Positions 5,568 through 14,316 of a stretch of DNA of 23,667 nt are shown in pieces. This DNA is from DASVAL01 sp035649575. Lineage in GTDB: Bacteria > Planctomycetota > UBA1135 > UBA2386. Location: positions 1 to 23,667 of the forward strand of contig DASRJH010000147.1 of NCBI GenBank assembly GCA_035649575.1, read 5' to 3'. The position numbers were made by a program, and so were the translations under genes. A model generated the notes under the pieces. That model was not told the DNA's origin. It saw only the letters and a list, made by a program, of their open reading frames with translations, and did not search any database. Each line of letters begins with the position of its first letter. Position 1 is the first letter of the stretch.

Positions 5568-7142
5568 ATGACCACCACCCTGCGCTGTCTCTTCGTCTCC
5601 TGTGCGTTGGCTTCCGCCGGTCCTGCACAGCTCCAGACGATCCTCTTCACCGGCCGCTTTCCGTTCGTCAGCACCGACGCCGTGAACGAGCGCCCCGGTG
5701 GGGCGATCACGCGCCTCGAAGAGTTCGACCTGTCTCACGTGCTGCCGCTGCCGACTGGCTCGACGGCCCGCACGCTGCTGCCGACGACCGCGATGCAGTG
5801 TTATCTCGGCGACGGCAACAACGACGGCATCTACACGAAGTTCGCCAACTGGAAGACCTACTTCCAGGCCATCAACATCGGCGGCATCTTCGTGAAGGCC
5901 GCGGATCGGGCTTCGGTGACGTGGGACAAGGTGTACTTCACCGTGCGCCGCAACGCTGCGGCTACCGGCGCCGCATCGCCGGGCGCGCTGCAGATCGAAG
6001 TGCTGACCAACGGCGGCACGACGACGCAGACGCTGCTGCCCGGCGACTACGTGCGACTGCTGCCCAACGGCAACGTCGAGTTCTTCATGACCCAGGCGCA
6101 GCTCGTCGTCGCCGTCGGCTTGCAGTCCGGTGCGGCGACGATCGGTGCTGGTTGCCTGCTGCAGGCCGGCAACGGCGATCTCTACTACTCTCCGGTCGAC
6201 GGCAGCCACTGGGTGAACGGCAACGGGCCGGTGCCCCAGAACGCGAACGACGGCGCGATCCTCAAGATCCCCGCGGCGAGCATCACCTACGACGCCAACG
6301 GCAACGTCGCGGCGCTGGCGCCGAACTCGGCGCGGCTCTTGATCAACGAGGCGGCCGGCGGCCCCGGCGGCGCACTGCATGTGCGCCAGATGGTGCTGAA
6401 CTCCGGCGCGATGAACCGCGACGGCACCGCAATCACCGTCGCCGGCGTGTTCGGCAAGATCGTCGGGCTCGCCTTCGATCCGGCCGGCGGCACGTTCACG
6501 CCGACCTACCCCGACAGCCAGGGCCTCTACAACCCGGAGCCGAACCTGCTGTTCGCGAGCGACGCTGGTTCCTACGCGGGCACGATCTTCTCGACCGCCA
6601 ACAACGGCTCCGTCGCGACGCTGAACGGCACGCTGTGCGGCAGCACGACGCTCGGCATACCGGCCAACGGCTCGTGGCTCGGCGTGCAGTTCGACTATGC
6701 GAACTTCCAGCCGACGCTGATGGGATTCACGGTGTGCGACGTCGTCGCGTATCAGCCGCTGCTCGTCGACCAGAACGGCTTCGGCAGCCTGCCGCTCGCG
6801 AGCACGCAGCCGAACTGGGACGTCGACGTGTTCGGTTCGCCCCTGACGCTAGCAGTCCTGTTCTTGTCGCTCGGGCCAGCGGCGGCGGGCACGTTTCCGC
6901 TGTCGGTGCCGACCGCGTTCGTGCCGCTGCCCTTCACGACCGACAGCTGGAGCGACGTGTTCTTGACCAACGGGTTGTTCTCGCTGGGCACCGCGCTCAC
7001 GGACACCTACGGCTATGGCACCGTGACGATTCCGAATCCGAACCCGGGCGGGTTCACGGGCTTCAACCTCATCGTCCAAGGCATCGCGCTGCAGCCAGCA
7101 GGATTCCAGCTCAGCACGCCGATGCTCGTGCAGCTGCAGTGA
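5568..7142 (+). CDS. Secreted protein of unknown function
   Basis: The start is ATG at 5568 (524 aa), chosen because it begins a signal peptide (TTTLRCLFVSCALASAGPAQ). The mature protein is Gly-, Ala-, Thr- and Asn-rich, low in charge and probably all-beta. Its first part contains FTGRFPFVSTDAVNERPGG and a Ca-site-like GDGNNDGIYTKF (about 81-92). The middle is full of short strands and turns. The last about 110 residues (LFLSLGPAAAG to the end) look like a C-terminal beta domain of the type seen in many planctomycete exported proteins. No catalytic motif is recognisable. It runs convergent with the kinase gene, leaving 13 bp. An extracellular structural or binding role is a guess. Confidence 0.6.
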   Translation: MTTTLRCLFVSCALASAGPAQLQTILFTGRFPFVSTDAVNERPGGAITRLEEFDLSHVLPLPTGSTARTLLPTTAMQCYLGDGNNDGIYTKFANWKTYFQAINIGGIFVKAADRASVTWDKVYFTVRRNAAATGAASPGALQIEVLTNGGTTTQTLLPGDYVRLLPNGNVEFFMTQAQLVVAVGLQSGAATIGAGCLLQAGNGDLYYSPVDGSHWVNGNGPVPQNANDGAILKIPAASITYDANGNVAALAPNSARLLINEAAGGPGGALHVRQMVLNSGAMNRDGTAITVAGVFGKIVGLAFDPAGGTFTPTYPDSQGLYNPEPNLLFASDAGSYAGTIFSTANNGSVATLNGTLCGSTTLGIPANGSWLGVQFDYANFQPTLMGFTVCDVVAYQPLLVDQNGFGSLPLASTQPNWDVDVFGSPLTLAVLFLSLGPAAAGTFPLSVPTAFVPLPFTTDSWSDVFLTNGLFSLGTALTDTYGYGTVTIPNPNPGGFTGFNLIVQGIALQPAGFQLSTPMLVQLQ

Positions 7143-7155
7143 GGCAGCTGGGGGC

Positions 7156-8058
7156 TCACACGCTGGCGATGAACGACTGCAGTTCCTGATAGCGGCGCTC
7201 AATGGTCTCGCGATCGGCGCTCGCAATGCGGTCGACGCCGAAGCCTTCGACCGTGAGGCTCGCCGTCACGGTGCCGTAGGCGAGCGCCCGCTTCATGTTC
7301 CAGACGCTGACCGAATCGCAGTTCGCGAGATGCCCCATGAAACCGCCGGCAAAACTGTCGCCAGCTCCGGTCGGGTCGACGACGGACTCCGTCGGATAGG
7401 CGGGCAGCGCGCAGTGGAAGAAGTTCGAGAACAGGAAACAGCCGTGCTCGCCCTTCTTGACGATCACGAGCTTCGGGCCGAGCTCGAGCGCCTTGCGACC
7501 GGCCTGGATCAGGTTGGCCTTGCCCGTGAGTTGCTTCACCTCGTCGTCGTTGACGATGAGCCCGTCGATGCGGGCCAACAGGTCGAGCAGCCCGGCGCGC
7601 TGATGCTCGATCCAGAGGTCCATCGTGTCCGCGACGCAGAAACGCGGTGCGTCCATCTGTTCGAGCACGGAGCGCTGTGTGGTCGGTGCGCCGTTCGCGA
7701 GGAACACGAACGGCGTCTTGCGGAAGCCAGGCGGGATCTTCGGCTGGAAGTCGCCAAACGTGTTGAGCTGCACGTCGAGCGTCTCGCGCGAGTTCATGTC
7801 GGACGAGTAGCGGCCGTGCCAGCGGAAGGTCTTGCCCGGCTTCGACTCCACGCCGGTCAGGTCGATGCCGCGATCCTGGAGCAGCTTCCGGTGTTCGCCC
7901 GGGAAGTCGGCGCCGACCACGCTCACGAGCCGGACCGTCGTGAACAGGCGCGCCGCGAGACTGAAATAGGTCCCGGAACCGCCGAGACAGTCGGTGGCCG
8001 TGCCGTGGGGAGTCTCCACGGTGTCGAACGCGGTGGAACCTACGACGAGCAGCGACAT
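7156..8058 (-). CDS. PfkB-family carbohydrate kinase
   Basis: The start is ATG at 8058 (300 aa). It has the two PfkB signatures: the N-terminal GGSGTYFSLAARL (26-38) and the C-terminal DPTGAGDSFAGGFMGHLA (228-245), which contains the anion hole and the catalytic Asp234. NDDEVKQLTG (170-179) is the conserved NxxE-type Mg/ATP region. The family phosphorylates sugars, nucleosides or related alcohols with ATP in the cytoplasm. The sequence does not point to a specific substrate; the segments RYSSDMNSRETLDVQL and NGAPTTQRS differ from ribokinase and fructokinase. It is the last gene of the minus-strand run, starting 11 bp after the membrane protein gene ends. Confidence 0.85.
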   Translation of the reverse strand: MSLLVVGSTAFDTVETPHGTATDCLGGSGTYFSLAARLFTTVRLVSVVGADFPGEHRKLLQDRGIDLTGVESKPGKTFRWHGRYSSDMNSRETLDVQLNTFGDFQPKIPPGFRKTPFVFLANGAPTTQRSVLEQMDAPRFCVADTMDLWIEHQRAGLLDLLARIDGLIVNDDEVKQLTGKANLIQAGRKALELGPKLVIVKKGEHGCFLFSNFFHCALPAYPTESVVDPTGAGDSFAGGFMGHLANCDSVSVWNMKRALAYGTVTASLTVEGFGVDRIASADRETIERRYQELQSFIASV

Positions 8059-8069
8059 GGGCAGCCACG

Positions 8070-9293
8070 TTAGCCGCGTGCGGCACGCCGTTCCACGTCG
8101 TCCTCGCGCTCCTCGCGCTCCACCTCGGCTTCGATCTCGGCGCGCGTGACGCGGTTCCGTTCGAAAAAGATGAACAGCCCGCCGAGCAACGACCACATCG
8201 TGACGTGCAGGCGATAGAGCACCGACAACGCGACGCCGCGCGTGCCCATCGCCTCCGCAGCCATGGGACCGGTCAGGTGACGCGCGCCATACGTGCTGAA
8301 CAGATACTTGTAGGACCACTCGCCGACGCCCCAGCCATTCGGTCCGATCGGCACCGCGGTCAGGATATTGATGCCCGGGATCAGCACGAAGTAGTCGAAG
8401 GTCGGCAGACCGACGCCGAGTGCATCGCCGATGCAGACGACGCTGACGACCGAGAGGATGTGGTTGCCGATCCCCGCGAACAGGCTCGCAGCGATGACCA
8501 GCTTGTGGTTGCGATACAAGAATACGGCCTGGTCGACGAGCCGCAGCAGGTTCCCGATCTTGTGCGGCAAGCGGCCGAGCAACCAGCTCAGCCGCACGAG
8601 ATGTCGCAGACGCCGGCTGAACGCGATGATCCCGAGCAGGCTCACGATGCCGATCACGCCCCAGATCGCGAGCGCGATCTCGCCATAGTGATCGAGGGCA
8701 AACAGCACAGCGATGCCGCCGAGCAGCGCCAGCGAAGCCAGCCCGAGCACACGATCGACGATCACCGAGACGAGCACCTGCACGCGGTGACCCGGGCACC
8801 GCTTCATGATGTAGAGCGCCTTGACGAGGTCGCCGCCGGTTGCGCCGGGCACCACGTTGTTGAAGAAGATGCCGATCCACGTGAAGCGCAGCGTCTCGGC
8901 CATCGAGACGTCGGTGCCGTTCACGCGCAGCAGCCACCACCAGCGTGCGCCCGCGATGAGTGCGGTCAAGAAGTAGCAGAAGGCGCCGAGCGCGAAGAGA
9001 CCCACGTCGAGGTTGTGCCAGTAGGTCAGGAAGCCCGGTGCGACATCGAGCTGTCGCCCATCGGGCTGCGGACCGAGATCGGCCGTGCGACTGGCCGCTT
9101 CGCCTGGAATCCGGAACGCGAGCGGATCGGCCTGCCACGACCCCTCGATGTCGATGATCTTCTCCTCGACGACGGTGTTGCCCTGCCGGTAGACGAGTCG
9201 GTCCTCGAAGGGCACCTGGCGGAAGACGAACACCATCAAGCCGGCGACGAGCAGCAGCTTGACCAGGCTCACGAGACGCTTGTTCAACGCCAC
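8070..9293 (-). CDS. Lysylphosphatidylglycerol synthase TM-region (UPF0104/AglD-type) membrane protein
   Basis: The start is GTG at 9293 (407 aa), with AAGGG shortly upstream. It overlaps the DUF366 stop by 10 bases. One N-terminal TM helix (about 8-25) is followed by a periplasmic-looking stretch of about 65 residues, then multiple TM helices. The family signature is present as NNVVPGATGGDLVKALYI (145-162), with VDRVLGLASLALLG and PIGPNGWGVGEWSY further on. Members of PF03706 are polytopic membrane proteins, either the flippase-like half of MprF or stand-alone proteins linked to lipid or glycan transfer. No aminoacyl-transferase domain is fused here. The C-terminus is a charged Glu/Arg tail. 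An envelope lipid or glycolipid role is inferred. Confidence 0.75.
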   Translation of the reverse strand: MALNKRLVSLVKLLLVAGLMVFVFRQVPFEDRLVYRQGNTVVEEKIIDIEGSWQADPLAFRIPGEAASRTADLGPQPDGRQLDVAPGFLTYWHNLDVGLFALGAFCYFLTALIAGARWWWLLRVNGTDVSMAETLRFTWIGIFFNNVVPGATGGDLVKALYIMKRCPGHRVQVLVSVIVDRVLGLASLALLGGIAVLFALDHYGEIALAIWGVIGIVSLLGIIAFSRRLRHLVRLSWLLGRLPHKIGNLLRLVDQAVFLYRNHKLVIAASLFAGIGNHILSVVSVVCIGDALGVGLPTFDYFVLIPGINILTAVPIGPNGWGVGEWSYKYLFSTYGARHLTGPMAAEAMGTRGVALSVLYRLHVTMWSLLGGLFIFFERNRVTRAEIEAEVEREEREDDVERRAARG

Positions 9294-9850
9294 TCACCCT
9301 TCGGGCGCACCTTGGCTCGCGCCGCCGCGATCGACTGTTGCTCGGCGGCAACGCGTTCGAGCAGGCTCTTCCCGAACAAGACCGGATCGACCCCGAGTTC
9401 GGCGAGGCTGGCCGTCGGCACGGGGGCACCACCCTGCTCGGCATTGACGGCGAAATGGATCAAGGCGCTGACGGGCGTCACAGTGGCGATCGAGATCGAG
9501 AGCTTTCCGGTGCCGACCCACAGGTCGTCGCCGTCGCGGCGCACGATGCTGTCCGGAGCAAGCTCGCGCAACAGTTCGCACGCCTGCGCCGCGAGCAACC
9601 GTTGTCGGTGCACCGCCAACAGGAGACCGGGTTCGGCGAAGCTCTCCCAGACGAAGTGGACCAGGTCGGCGCCCGCGATCCCGGGCCCGTCGAGATCCGC
9701 GAGATCGGCCATCTCTGCCGCGGTGACGCGGCAGGGGCCGCGAAACGCCACGAGCGCATCCCCGACGAGCCCGCACTGCGACAAGATCCAATGCGCGCGC
9801 AGCTGACTGCCGTCGTAGGCGATGGCAACGTCGATCCACCTGGTCAGCAT
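9284..9850 (-). CDS. DUF366 family protein
   Basis: The start is ATG at 9850 (188 aa), with GAGG eight bases upstream. It has the layout of the DUF366 family: IAYDGSQLRAHWI near the N-terminus, then GDALVAFRGPCRV (30-42), AEMADLADL, a LVHFVWESF segment and LAVHRQRLLAAQ. The C-terminal half has KLSISIATVTPVSALIHFAVN. The family has no established biochemical role that I know of. It is the first of a tight three-gene unit with the membrane protein (10-base overlap) and the PfkB kinase. It lies 82 bp downstream of a lipoprotein gene on the same strand. Confidence 0.7.
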   Translation of the reverse strand: MLTRWIDVAIAYDGSQLRAHWILSQCGLVGDALVAFRGPCRVTAAEMADLADLDGPGIAGADLVHFVWESFAEPGLLLAVHRQRLLAAQACELLRELAPDSIVRRDGDDLWVGTGKLSISIATVTPVSALIHFAVNAEQGGAPVPTASLAELGVDPVLFGKSLLERVAAEQQSIAAARAKVRPKGEWR

Positions 9851-9932
9851 CGGGCTGCCTCGCTGGCTCGGTCGTCGCGGGCCCCCTGCATCGGACGACT
9901 CACCTGCATCGGAAGGACGAGCATCGGAAGAC

Positions 9933-11162
9933 TCACGAGCCGGCTTGCCGCTGCTGCCGCCACACGCTCACCCAGCCCGGATCGGGGTCGAACCGAGGCC
10001 GCCGCAGACTCCAGGTGAGGGCCACGAGCGCCGGCGTTCGCAGCTTCGAGTAGTAGGTCTGTTCCGTCAACACGGTGTTGGCCAGGAAGTCCACCGGCGC
10101 CACGGAATCCCACTCCTTGCGCCCCGGCAGCGTCACCTCGGTCGTGGCCAGCTCGCCCTGCAGCTGCCCGCAGTAGTGGATCAGTCGCAGCTGGACGAGG
10201 TAGTTCGGATCGTATCGCGATTCATTGCGGGCTCGTTGGGTCGGACTCGCGGCCATCACGGCGAGCATCAGCGGAACGGTGCGTGGCCCGCCGAGCCGCC
10301 TGATCTGCTCCATCGCGCAGAGCCGCAGCTCGACGAGCAGCTGATCGCGTCCCTGGATCGTGCGCAGCAGAACGCCTCGCACGCAGTGTCCGATCGCAGT
10401 GCGCAGCGCGGTCGCTGCCGCGGGAATCACGCGTGGGTCGCGTTCGTCGCGGTAGAGCTTGATCAGGGTCTCGAGCAGGTGCAGGCGTTGCTGCCATTCT
10501 TCGAGCGGGTCCGCGGCGACCGTCGCGAGCGCAGCGATGTAGGGCTCGAGGCGCTGATCGTCCCAGGGCGTGGGCCCTCGCGCTTCGGGGCGACCCGTCT
10601 CGATGTTCGCGTGGGCCGAGGCGAGGCGTTCCGTGTCGGCGGGCGCACCGATGCGGTCCAGGGGACCCGCGAACAAGTCGATGTGCAGCTGTTGCACGAC
10701 GCCGGCCAGGCCGTCGATGGCCACGATCCGGCTCTGCCCGTTGCCCTCCACCTCGGCGATCCAGGCCAGCCGAGTCGCCGCATTGGCGCAGGCCAACAGG
10801 TCGCCCCCGGTTTCGTCGGGCAGTTCGCGGATCAGCTCGCGTACGTGGCCCGCCGGGTTCTCGATCGGGCCGTCCTGCGTGGCACCGAACACGAACCCGA
10901 GCACGGGTCGGATCGGCACGAGCAGGAACCACCGCATGTACCAGGCCGACGTCGGCGCGCGGTCGGCGTAGGCCACGCGCCGCTCGGTCCCCGTGCCTTC
11001 GATGCGCACGATGCCGTCGAGCTCGTCGACGATCTCGCCGTAGGACAGGTTGTCGGCGACCGAGCAGGCGGCGCCGAGCAGCAGGACACCGAGCAGCAGG
11101 GTACTGGGCCAGGGACAACCGGGATGCGAGCGGACCGCGCCGCGCGTGCAGTCAGTTGGCAT
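9933..11162 (-). CDS. Predicted lipoprotein of unknown function
   Basis: The start is ATG at 11162 (409 aa), lying inside the end of galE so that ATG and the galE TGA share an 11-base overlap. A 20-residue N-region precedes a hydrophobic stretch (TLLLGVLLLGAAC) ending in a lipobox-like Cys33. The mature part begins SVADNLSYGEIVDELDGIVRI. A hydrophobic segment WYMRWFLLVPIRPVLGFVFG (about 74-93) could be a membrane helix or amphipathic helix. The rest is mainly alpha-helical with HEAT-like pairs such as PRVIPAAATALRTAIGHCV and GGPRTVPLMLAVMAA. No enzyme motif is seen. The tight coupling to galE suggests co-expression in envelope glycan work, but the function is unknown. Confidence 0.65.
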   Translation of the reverse strand: MPTDCTRGAVRSHPGCPWPSTLLLGVLLLGAACSVADNLSYGEIVDELDGIVRIEGTGTERRVAYADRAPTSAWYMRWFLLVPIRPVLGFVFGATQDGPIENPAGHVRELIRELPDETGGDLLACANAATRLAWIAEVEGNGQSRIVAIDGLAGVVQQLHIDLFAGPLDRIGAPADTERLASAHANIETGRPEARGPTPWDDQRLEPYIAALATVAADPLEEWQQRLHLLETLIKLYRDERDPRVIPAAATALRTAIGHCVRGVLLRTIQGRDQLLVELRLCAMEQIRRLGGPRTVPLMLAVMAASPTQRARNESRYDPNYLVQLRLIHYCGQLQGELATTEVTLPGRKEWDSVAPVDFLANTVLTEQTYYSKLRTPALVALTWSLRRPRFDPDPGWVSVWRQQRQAGS

Positions 11163-12147
11163 ATCCGTTCGGGTGACGTTGATGCCAGGCCCAGGCGGTC
11201 CTGACGATCGTTTCGATGTCGGAGAAGCGCGGGCGCCAACCGAGTTCCCGTTCGATACGTTCGGTGCTGCCGACGAGGACCGGAGGATCGCCGGGCCGGC
11301 GCGGCGCGATCGTGTGCGGCACCTCGTGTCCGGTCACCTTGCCACACGCGCGAACGACCTCGGCCACCGAGGTGCCCGCGGCGTTGCCGAGGTTGAACGC
11401 GCGAAAGCCCGATGCACCCGCGAGCAGGCTCTGCAGCGCCAGCACGTGCGCGCTCGCGAGGTCGGTCACGTGAATGTAGTCCCGGATGCAGGTGCCATCG
11501 GGCGTCGGATAGTCGTTGCCGAAGACCTTGAGCGGGTCGCGCCGCCCGGCCGCGGCAGCCAACGCGAGTGGGATCAAGTGGGTCTCGGGACGATGGTCTT
11601 CCCCGAGGCGGCCGGCCGGATCGGCGCCGGCCGCGTTGAAGTAGCGCAAGGCCACGCTGGCCAGGCCGTGGGCCACGGCGAAGTCGCGCAGCATGTACTC
11701 GCAGACGAGCTTCGTGTGGCCATACGGGTTGATCGGCAGCTGCGGGCAGGTCTCGACGATCGGCACCTTGTCCGGCTGGCCGTAGGTGGCACACGTCGAG
11801 CTGAAGACGATGCGTGAGACGCCGGCCCGCTGCATCGCCTGCAGCAGGTTCAGCGTGCCGCCGACGTTGTTCCGGTAGTAGCGGCCGGGATCCTGCACGG
11901 ACTCGCCGACGTAGCAGTGAGCCGCGAAGTGAACGACCGCCTCGATCCGATGCGCCTTGAACACGGCGGCAAGCGGTTCGGGCTGCAGCATGTCCACTTC
12001 GACGCAGTCGCCGCCGAGCAGCGCTTGCCGGTGGCCTGCGCAGAAGTTGTCGAGACACAGCGTGCGAAAGCCGGCCTCGCGCAGAGCCAATGCGGTGTGC
12101 GAGCCGATGTAGCCAGCCCCGCCCGCGACGAGGATCAGCGCGGCCAT
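11152..12147 (-). CDS. galE: UDP-glucose 4-epimerase
   Basis: The start is taken as ATG at 12147 (331 aa), because the bases just before it form a GGAGGGA ribosome binding site; an in-frame ATG at 12159 would contain that site. It is an extended short-chain dehydrogenase: NAD motif GGAGYIGS (9-16), FAAHCYVGESV, the catalytic Ser/Thr in FSSTCATYG (115-123), and the YGHTK pair Tyr142/Lys146. Substrate-region motifs RYFNAAGADP, GNDYPTPDGTCIRDYIHV and ELGWRPRF are typical of GalE, which interconverts UDP-glucose and UDP-galactose in the cytoplasm. It sits between two lipoprotein genes, overlapping both, so it likely supplies a sugar nucleotide for envelope glycans. Confidence 0.9.
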   Translation of the reverse strand: MAALILVAGGAGYIGSHTALALREAGFRTLCLDNFCAGHRQALLGGDCVEVDMLQPEPLAAVFKAHRIEAVVHFAAHCYVGESVQDPGRYYRNNVGGTLNLLQAMQRAGVSRIVFSSTCATYGQPDKVPIVETCPQLPINPYGHTKLVCEYMLRDFAVAHGLASVALRYFNAAGADPAGRLGEDHRPETHLIPLALAAAAGRRDPLKVFGNDYPTPDGTCIRDYIHVTDLASAHVLALQSLLAGASGFRAFNLGNAAGTSVAEVVRACGKVTGHEVPHTIAPRRPGDPPVLVGSTERIERELGWRPRFSDIETIVRTAWAWHQRHPNGYAN

Positions 12148-13289
12148 TGCTCCCTCCATGCTGCCACGATCTTCTGACGGCCTTCGGCGGTCTCACCGCC
12201 GCCGACGGGCAGCTGCGGCGCCTTCTTCCCGAGCCGTTTGAGCGCTTCGTGCAGCGCAGCGAAGGTCGCGGGATCCTGCTCCTTCGCGAGGCAATCGAGC
12301 AGCAGGTAGGCGCTCGCCGGACCGAGCAATTCCACGGCGCGCACCGCCGCGAACTGACGCACGATCGTCGCTTCGTCGGCCAGCGCCGTTTCACAGACCT
12401 CCGCGGCTGTTTCGGCCGAAGGCCGGGCGAGCTGCACCGCGCGCGCGCGGACCACTGGCGCAGCGTCGGCGCTCGCGATCTCAACGGCACGCGCAAGCAG
12501 CTCCGCGGTGGCATCCTCGTCGCCCGAGGCTGTTCTCGAGAGTTGTTCGAGCACGGCAATCCGCGTGCTCGCGTTTGGCGCCCCGCGCAGGTTGCCGAGC
12601 AGGTCCACGACGCGCACGCGCTGCGGTCCCCTGCCGCGCTGGATCTCGGCGGCGAGCTCACGCAGCTGCGGCTGGTGCTCGAGGCACCAGGGGTCGTCGC
12701 CGTGGAGCTGGCCGATATCGCGCAGGTTGGCCAGTGCCTGCCCGCCGTTGCCCTCGAGCCAGTTCAACTCTGCGACTTCGAACAAGAGGCCCGGGTGCAG
12801 CGCTCGGGCACCGCGCTCGCGCACGAGCGCCTCGAGCTCGGCCAATGCCAGATGCCGCCGGCCGAGATCACGCTGCAACCCGGCCCGCGCCACGCGCAGA
12901 CTCGGATCCTGGGACCGCGTCTCCGCCTGCTGCACGACGGCGAGCGCCTCGTCGTGCCGCTCCTTGGCCGCCAGGAGTCCCGCCAGTTCGAGGGCACTCG
13001 CGGTGGGGTCCTCGGCCGTGGCGAGCTCCTGCCGAAGCGAACGCTCGAAGGCCCCTGGCTCGGCGGCGCCGAGCGCGGCCGCTCCGTGCACGAAATCGAG
13101 GCTGGCAGCGATCGGAACGGTCTCGGCATGAGGAGCCGTGGAGGGTGCCTTGGGCATGTCGGTCTCGCCTTGGTGTGGGAAGCTCACGTTGCGTTGCGCA
13201 GCATCGGACGCTGCTGCACACGCGCCGAGCAGCCAGGTCGCCAGCAAGACCTCGTGCACACACCCTGCTGGACTCGACCGGGTGACCAT
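12135..13289 (-). CDS. TPR/HEAT-like repeat lipoprotein
   Basis: ATG at 13289 (384 aa) is preferred over starts further upstream because it begins a lipoprotein signal peptide: EVLLATWLLGAC with lipobox LGAC and Cys24. The mature protein is helical throughout. The first half looks like TPR units (ASALELAGLLAAKERHDEAL, LRVARAGLQRDLGRRHLALA, LLFEVAELNWLEGNGGQALA). The second half resembles HEAT repeats (STRIAVLEQLSRTA, AAPVVRARAVQLARPS, TIVRQFAAVRAVELLG). Such scaffolds bind partner proteins; no enzyme motif is visible. It is the first gene of the minus-strand run and its end overlaps the galE start. The upstream gap is the divergent region shared with the phosphatase. Confidence 0.65.
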   Translation of the reverse strand: MVTRSSPAGCVHEVLLATWLLGACAAASDAAQRNVSFPHQGETDMPKAPSTAPHAETVPIAASLDFVHGAAALGAAEPGAFERSLRQELATAEDPTASALELAGLLAAKERHDEALAVVQQAETRSQDPSLRVARAGLQRDLGRRHLALAELEALVRERGARALHPGLLFEVAELNWLEGNGGQALANLRDIGQLHGDDPWCLEHQPQLRELAAEIQRGRGPQRVRVVDLLGNLRGAPNASTRIAVLEQLSRTASGDEDATAELLARAVEIASADAAPVVRARAVQLARPSAETAAEVCETALADEATIVRQFAAVRAVELLGPASAYLLLDCLAKEQDPATFAALHEALKRLGKKAPQLPVGGGETAEGRQKIVAAWREQWPR

Positions 13290-13385
13290 GTCGGCGTTTG
13301 CTTGTACGCGCGGCGGATGGCCGCTGCACGAGCCTTTTTGCGGCTCGGATTCCATTCGCCAGCCAATGCAATCGCCGGCAGACTG
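13290..13385. promoter_or_regulatory. Divergent intergenic region, lipoprotein/phosphatase
   Basis: About 96 bp separate the divergent starts, and less if the phosphatase begins at ATG 13317. No convincing promoter hexamers or Shine-Dalgarno sequence were seen on either strand. By position, transcription of the six-gene minus-strand run and of the phosphatase should start here or inside the coding ends. Confidence 0.3.
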
Positions 13386-14216
13386 ATGCTGCACATGGCA
13401 CGCGTGGAACTGACCTCGGCTCGTCGTGTGGTGCAGCGGCTGCGCACCGCGACGGGAGCGACGGTGCTCGGGGCGGCCTCACGCGTCGCGCGCGCCCAGC
13501 ACCAGCTGCAACCGTCCGACCTGCGGCGCAAGGCAGCCGGCGACTTCGTGACCAGGATCGACCTTCGCACCGAAGCGGAACTGCGGCGAGCGCTGCGCCG
13601 GGTCTGGCCGGAGGCCGGCTTCCTCGGCGAGGAGTCGGAACCGAGTCGTCTCGGTCGCGACTGGCTGTGGGTCGTCGACCCGATCGACGGCACGAGCAAC
13701 TTCTCGCGCGGCTTGCCACACTTCGCGGTCTCGGTCGCGCTGTTGTGGCAGGGCCAGCCGATGCTGGCTTGCTTGCACTGTGCGCCCGAGAACGCGCTCT
13801 ACGTCGCCGTGCACGGCGCGGGTGCCGTGCGCAACGGCAGGCGATTGCAGATACCTGCGGGGCGACTCGACGACGGGGCGATGATCGGGTGCCAGTGGCA
13901 TCGCGGCCAGCAGCACCTCGAGTTCCTGGCCCGACTGCAGTCTCGCGGCGGCCGCATCCGGACCTTCGGCAGCTCCGTGACCCAGCTGGCCGACGTCGCC
14001 GTCGGGCGACTCGATGGCAACGTCCAGGAACAGGGCAGGATCTGGGACATCGCAGCCGCGGGGCTCGTCGTCGAAGAGGCCGGCGGCCGGTTCACGGACT
14101 GGGCCGGCAACGCCGTCTTTCCCGTGGCTAGCTTCCGCCCTGGTCACAGGCCGACCGTCGCCGCGTCCCCGCGAGTGCATCGCGGGCTGCTGCGTCTGCT
14201 CGCCTCGCGTCCCTAG
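13386..14216 (+). CDS. Inositol-monophosphatase-family phosphatase
   Basis: The chosen start is ATG at 13386 (276 aa); ATGs at 13317 and 13395 are possible and none has a clear ribosome binding site. The metal-binding motifs of the family are intact: GEESE (81-85), WVVDPIDGTSNFSRGLPHF (95-113), and WDIAAAGLVVEEAGG (220-234). The family removes phosphate from myo-inositol 1-phosphate, histidinol phosphate, 3'-phosphoadenosine 5'-phosphate or fructose bisphosphate using Mg2+. The short N-terminal cap and the sequence after DPIDGT fit the IMPase/HisN branch rather than CysQ, but the substrate cannot be assigned from sequence. It stands apart from its neighbours: divergent from the lipoprotein gene and 187 bp before the HEAT-repeat gene. 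Confidence 0.8.
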   Translation: MLHMARVELTSARRVVQRLRTATGATVLGAASRVARAQHQLQPSDLRRKAAGDFVTRIDLRTEAELRRALRRVWPEAGFLGEESEPSRLGRDWLWVVDPIDGTSNFSRGLPHFAVSVALLWQGQPMLACLHCAPENALYVAVHGAGAVRNGRRLQIPAGRLDDGAMIGCQWHRGQQHLEFLARLQSRGGRIRTFGSSVTQLADVAVGRLDGNVQEQGRIWDIAAAGLVVEEAGGRFTDWAGNAVFPVASFRPGHRPTVAASPRVHRGLLRLLASRP

Positions 14217-14286
14217 TCGTTTCCGATTCGTAACGCGCTGGGCCGAGGCACGCTATCGAAGTGACTCGCACCCGGTGGCCCCCCTT

Positions 14287-14316
14287 TTGCAAGAGGACGG
14301 CGGGCCCGGCTAGACT
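14287..14316 (+). promoter_or_regulatory. Sigma70-like promoter for the HEAT-repeat gene
   Basis: TTGCAA (14287-14292) and TAGACT (14311-14316) are separated by 18 bases, in the 187-bp gap before the HEAT-repeat gene. This would give a leader of roughly 80 nt, which includes a small GCGCC/GGCGC stem (about 14362-14374). It is the best promoter match in the window. Confidence 0.5.

Noticed and set aside
12090..13385. N-terminal extension of the phosphatase (708-codon frame)
   Set aside because: It is antisense to the lipoprotein gene and the family normally starts near residue 1 of the chosen form.
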